Of a DNA stretch of 64,000 nt, positions 60,685 to 64,000 are shown in pieces. A model generated the notes under the pieces. The model was not told where the DNA came from and made no database searches. It saw nothing but the letters and a program-made list of their open reading frames with translations. Position 1 is the stretch's first letter. Each line of letters starts with the position of its first letter. Both the position numbers and the translations under genes were made by a program. Source of the DNA: Treponema sp. (GTDB taxonomy: Bacteria > Spirochaetota > Spirochaetia > Treponematales > Treponemataceae); the NCBI GenBank assembly GCA_022510865.1, contig JAFLSQ010000003.1:1-64000 (forward strand), read 5' to 3'.

Positions 60685-61917
60685 ATGACACTTTTTGAGG
60701 ATTTAAAATGGCGCGGGCTGATTAAAGACATTGCCGGCGAGGAATCAGAGCTGCAAAGAATTCTGGACGGAAATCCGTTTTATTTTTACTGGGGAACCGA
60801 CCCAACCGCATCGTCTCTGCACATCGGGCATTACCCGTCTTTGTGCCTGGCAAAACGCCTTGCAGATGCCGGGCATCATCCGGTTCTTTTGTGCGGAGGA
60901 GCGACCGGGCGAATCGGGGATCCACGTCCCACTGCGGAGCGCGAGATTATCAGCGAGGAGAAGGTAAGAGAGAACATCAGCGGAATCCGCAGTCAGATAA
61001 AAAGGCTCGTTCCCACCGCAGAGCTTGTGGACAACCACGACTGGATGAAAGATTACACTTTCCTGAATTTCCTGCGCGACATCGGCAAATACATCAACGT
61101 CAATTATATGCTGGACAAGGACATTATCCGCCGCCGCCTTGAGACAGGCATCACCTTCGCGGAATTCTCATATATGCTGCTCCAAGGTTATGATTTTCTG
61201 CACTTGTATCAGGAGAAAAACTGCATCATGCAGGTTGCGGGAAGCGACCAGTGGGGAAACATCACTACCGGCGTTGATTTGATTCGCAAGGTTCTGGACA
61301 AAACCGCGTATGCGTTCACAATGCCGCTGATTCTTGACCAGAACGGCAAGAAATTCGGCAAGTCTGAGGGTAACGCGCTCTGGCTGGAAAAATCGCTCAC
61401 TTCGCCGTATGCAATCTATCAGCATTTCATAAATTCTGATGACTCAAAAGTCCTGGAATATCTGAAAGTCTTCACTTTCCTTTCCAAAGAGCAGATTGAC
61501 GATGTTTTTGCCCGTCAGCAGGCCGCTCCCGAGACACGCGCCGCGCAGAAAACGCTCGCGTGGGAAGTTGTGAAGGATTTGCACGGCAAGGATGAGGCGG
61601 ACAACGCGGTCAACGTCTCTGAAAAACTTTTTAAGGGCGATTTTCAAGGCCTTTCCGTCAGCGACATTATGACCGGACTAAAAGGCGTTCCGAATTTCGC
61701 ATACAATGACGAACTTCCGCTGGTTGACGTTCTTGTGAACAACGGCATGGCAAGCTCAAAACGGGAGGCGCGCGAATTCATCAAAAACAACGCGGTCTCG
61801 ATAAACGGCGCGGTGGTGAACGACGAGTCAAAAATCATCACAAAAGATATGGCTCTGGAAGGCAAAGTCCTGATTTTCCGACGCGGCAAGAAAAAGTATT
61901 TTATCGGCTTGGTTTAA
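60685..61917 (+). CDS. tyrS: Tyrosyl-tRNA synthetase
   Basis: A 410-residue class I synthetase. HIGH motif HIGHYPSLC (about 46-54), the KMSKS-like loop [11 protein letters not shown] (about 228-238), tyrosine pocket residues including [14 protein letters not shown] and AGSDQWGNI, and a C-terminal S4 domain (about 345-405; [27 protein letters not shown]). It joins tyrosine to its tRNA. It follows infA after a terminator and overlaps the convergent J-domain gene by 17 bases. Confidence 0.97.
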   Translation: MTLFEDLKWRGLIKDIAGEESELQRILDGNPFYFYWGTDPTASSLHIGHYPSLCLAKRLADAGHHPVLLCGGATGRIGDPRPTAEREIISEEKVRENISGIRSQIKRLVPTAELVDNHDWMKDYTFLNFLRDIGKYINVNYMLDKDIIRRRLETGITFAEFSYMLLQGYDFLHLYQEKNCIMQVAGSDQWGNITTGVDLIRKVLDKTAYAFTMPLILDQNGKKFGKSEGNALWLEKSLTSPYAIYQHFINSDDSKVLEYLKVFTFLSKEQIDDVFARQQAAPETRAAQKTLAWEVVKDLHGKDEADNAVNVSEKLFKGDFQGLSVSDIMTGLKGVPNFAYNDELPLVDVLVNNGMASSKREAREFIKNNAVSINGAVVNDESKIITKDMALEGKVLIFRRGKKKYFIGLV

Positions 61918-62443
61918 GAAGTCCGCGCACAGACTGCACAACTCCGGAAATTCCGTTGGCAATCACGCTCAGGCAGATAATCGGGCCAAACGGGATTATG
62001 AACCATGAGTAGCGCAGGAAAGTCAGTCCCACAAAAGTCTGGAGCACTTTGATGACGAGCATTGAGAAATGCTCGCGCTTCGTGCGTTTTGGCGGAGTGC
62101 CGGCGTTCCAGTCGCTCTGCGAGTTGTTCTGGCGGCGGGCACCTGAGAACCATTCCCAGTAATTCTCATCACCAAAAGGATTTCCGTAAGTGTACTGATA
62201 CTGACGCTGGTCGGTGTAAGAGTAATCATTTGAGGAATACGCGCCTGAGTCGTAACTGCGCCGCTTGGTCTCATCGCCAAGAACATCGTAGGCGGCGGTA
62301 ATCTGCTTGAATTTCTCCTCGGCGGCGGAATCCCCGGGATTTCTGTCCGGGTGATATTTAAAGGCGAGCGTCCGGTAAGATTTTTTTATCTCATCGGCAG
62401 TCGCATTTTTCTGCACGCCCAGAATCTCGTAATAATCACTCAT
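61901..62443 (-). CDS. J-domain membrane protein
   Basis: A 180-residue DnaJ-like co-chaperone with a type III layout: J-domain at about 2-68 ([47 protein letters not shown] present), a Tyr/Ser/Gln-rich linker and two hydrophobic segments at about 128-165. It lacks the zinc and substrate domains of DnaJ, so it probably recruits DnaK to the membrane. Its 3' end overlaps the tyrS 3' end by 17 bases. Confidence 0.92.
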   Translation of the reverse strand: MSDYYEILGVQKNATADEIKKSYRTLAFKYHPDRNPGDSAAEEKFKQITAAYDVLGDETKRRSYDSGAYSSNDYSYTDQRQYQYTYGNPFGDENYWEWFSGARRQNNSQSDWNAGTPPKRTKREHFSMLVIKVLQTFVGLTFLRYSWFIIPFGPIICLSVIANGISGVVQSVRGLLKPSR

Positions 62444-62554
62444 ATCTATAAAATAATATTTTAATCTCTGTGTTACAAGTCAAATTCTTGATTTTCAACG
62501 CCGCGCGTGGCAATCAAAATGATTTTTACGCGCGGTGTGATAACTGCGGCAAAG

Positions 62555-64000
62555 TCAGACAATCCGGAAAGTCTCGGGTGCGCCAAGGTAGCTTTTTGGC
62601 ATGATTTTTTCTGCGCCACGCACCACAATTTTCTCAATCACGATGTTCGGAGTCACCGGGCTTAGCCGCAGGATGTTCAGGCCGGCCCTGCATTCCGCGC
62701 AGACTGTCGCAATGCGGATGTTGCTGGTTATGTCATCGCCCCAGGGCTGGCGGTTGTCGCCAACGGCAAAATCCTCGTCAACCACATCTTTGAGCGCATT
62801 CTTGCCGTTCACGCCAAGGACAAACTGCAATTTGTTGTCTTTATACGCGGGATTTGACGGATTCATGTACACGTCAAACGCAACTTTTCCATTGGAACGG
62901 GTCAGAAAATCCGCGTCCAGAGCGAACGCATACTCAACAAACGGATTGCCATCCTTTTCTGGCGGATAAGACGCTGTCACATCTTTGGCCTTCACCGCAC
63001 CGAGCGTCTTGCCGTAATCCTCCAGGACATCAAACCCGGACGAGCGCGCAAAATGCACCGCCTCCATGCTGATGTAATCCTCGGTCTGCACAAAAGTTCC
63101 CGCAGGAAAATCAGTGCACGGAACTGCGGCGTCAACTCGCACGTTCACGAAATTTTTCGCGCCGTGGCCGTCATCAAAATCGATTCTAAGAAGATTCGTC
63201 TTGTCGCTCTCACCCGAAAGCCTCTGGCGGTCGATTTTCAGCACAATCGTCTCAATGTAATGCGGGTCCGCGCCAAGAGCCTCCTCATCACGCACAATCT
63301 CAAAATCAAGCCAGTTTTTCTGGACGCTCACTTTATATGCGGGCACATCCGCACTGCAACTTGCGATTTTCACCCTCGCCTCTTTGACCTCAGGATTTTT
63401 AAACGCTGTGAGCGCAAGGTCGCGCACAGTCCAGTCCTGACCGGTTGTGTAGAATTCGCTGCCGTCAATCCACACTACAAGGCGTTTTTTCCGCGCAGGC
63501 TCAACGTACATATAAACCGGATAGTGATTGTTCGCCTCGCACCAGCTGCGGAAGCCAAAATGCTCTGACCAGCCCATGCCATAAAATCGGCCGCCGCCAA
63601 CTTTGTCGCACTCATCCACAATCATCTTGTCGTAGGCGTAGCATTCCTTCATTTTCTGCGCGTAGACGTTCGCGACAAGCGCGTTGCGCTCGGCAAAAAA
63701 ACGGTTCTTGCCGCTGTAAAGCATCATCTGCAGGACATTCAGATTTCCGCAGACCGGAAGATAAAACTGACTGTAAAAACCTGATTTCTGATTTTCCGGC
63801 ACGGCCTTCAAAAGATTTTCCGCCCGCGAGATAAGCCCGCAGGCAGTTCTGAGCATGATTTCGCCCTCGCCAAAATTCTCCGGGTGAAAAGTCTCCGGCT
63901 GCAAGGCTTCGGTGCGGCGCATATTCGCAATTTTTGTCGCTTTAAAAAGGATTTCTGAGACCTCAAGTCGCTGCTCATCAGAAAAATATGGGAACTGCGC
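62555..64000 (-). CDS. GH115-family glycoside hydrolase, C-terminal part (partial)
   Basis: The gene's 5' end lies beyond the right edge; the frame stays open to base 64000. The visible ~481 residues include the end of the catalytic region (AGLISRAENLLKAV-like helices; MVWIDGSEF-like and WSEHFGFRSWCE segments) and a C-terminal beta-sandwich beginning near GTFVQTEDYISMEAVHFARS and ending WGDDITSN ... EKIVVRGAEKI. This arrangement fits alpha-glucuronidases of family GH115, which remove 4-O-methyl-glucuronic acid from xylan. It suggests hemicellulose use. Whether it has a signal peptide cannot be seen. Confidence 0.85.
   Translation of the reverse strand, partial: AQFPYFSDEQRLEVSEILFKATKIANMRRTEALQPETFHPENFGEGEIMLRTACGLISRAENLLKAVPENQKSGFYSQFYLPVCGNLNVLQMMLYSGKNRFFAERNALVANVYAQKMKECYAYDKMIVDECDKVGGGRFYGMGWSEHFGFRSWCEANNHYPVYMYVEPARKKRLVVWIDGSEFYTTGQDWTVRDLALTAFKNPEVKEARVKIASCSADVPAYKVSVQKNWLDFEIVRDEEALGADPHYIETIVLKIDRQRLSGESDKTNLLRIDFDDGHGAKNFVNVRVDAAVPCTDFPAGTFVQTEDYISMEAVHFARSSGFDVLEDYGKTLGAVKAKDVTASYPPEKDGNPFVEYAFALDADFLTRSNGKVAFDVYMNPSNPAYKDNKLQFVLGVNGKNALKDVVDEDFAVGDNRQPWGDDITSNIRIATVCAECRAGLNILRLSPVTPNIVIEKIVVRGAEKIMPKSYLGAPETFRIV

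Overview
The window looks like a chromosome segment of a spirochaete close to Treponema, probably a gut or rumen carbohydrate-user, with roughly balanced base composition. This rests on gene content, not on a database search. The indications are two SpoIIE-type phosphatases with STAS proteins, many lipoproteins with LxxC signals, AsnA-type asparagine synthesis, a LacI-like/GGDEF fusion, a TraR/DksA protein, a DnaK cluster without a visible CIRCE element, and a GH115 glycoside hydrolase running off the right edge. No rRNA, tRNA, CRISPR array or insertion sequence was seen.

Layout. 0.4-6.7 kb: two surface lipoproteins, a thiamine ABC transporter (thiB-thiP-thiQ) behind a TPP riboswitch, an outer-membrane barrel protein with a G-tract in its promoter region, and thrH. 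6.8-11.8 kb: a five-gene plus-strand operon (polysaccharide deacetylase, tsaD, DAHP synthase, tyrA, O-methyltransferase). 11.8-16.7 kb: secreted nuclease, a large FN3 lipoprotein whose promoter spacer is largely a run of nine G, a flavin-type oxidase and adk. 16.9-22.4 kb: lemA-TPM-TPM, a duplicated 74-bp palindromic element, SPOR and LapA-like envelope genes, and miaB. 22.7 kb: an orphan serine recombinase of the Mpi/invertase type. 23.3-49.4 kb: an unbroken run of minus-strand genes: RluA-type synthase, rpiA, aroDE, PASTA protein, fmt, def, hisD, a HisA-HisI-HisE fusion, STAS plus two SpoIIE phosphatases, dnaJ/dnaK/grpE, a second RluA, LacI-GGDEF, asnA, apt and two membrane proteins. 49.5-55.3 kb: STAS-zinc protein, a DnaA-box-containing intergenic region, hisB/hisG, SGNH hydrolase, rnhA and two overlapping lipoprotein genes. 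55.3-64 kb: an array of seven near-palindromes at 22-bp spacing, groEL, a double-REC protein, a PHP phosphatase, TraR/DksA, infA, tyrS, a J-domain membrane protein and the partial GH115 gene.

How the genes fit together. Histidine biosynthesis is scattered (hisG-hisB, hisD, hisA-I-E, a PHP-type histidinol phosphatase), and the aromatic pathway is represented by DAHP synthase, aroDE and tyrA. STAS and SpoIIE proteins form part of a partner-switching circuit whose kinase is not in the window. The surface-protein genes carry the most unusual regulatory DNA.

Most notable non-coding signals: (1) a canonical -35/-10 promoter whose 17-bp spacer contains G9, a textbook layout for slipped-strand phase variation, with a related G7 promoter region upstream of the barrel gene; (2) seven ACGT-centred near-palindromes spaced 23,22,22,22,22,23 bp between convergent genes; (3) several genes with a -10 box 5-9 nt before the ATG and no Shine-Dalgarno, implying leaderless mRNAs; (4) a leader of about 55 nt shared by lemA and the LapA-like gene in inverted orientation; (5) a DnaA-box/AT-rich region at 50.1-50.4 kb.
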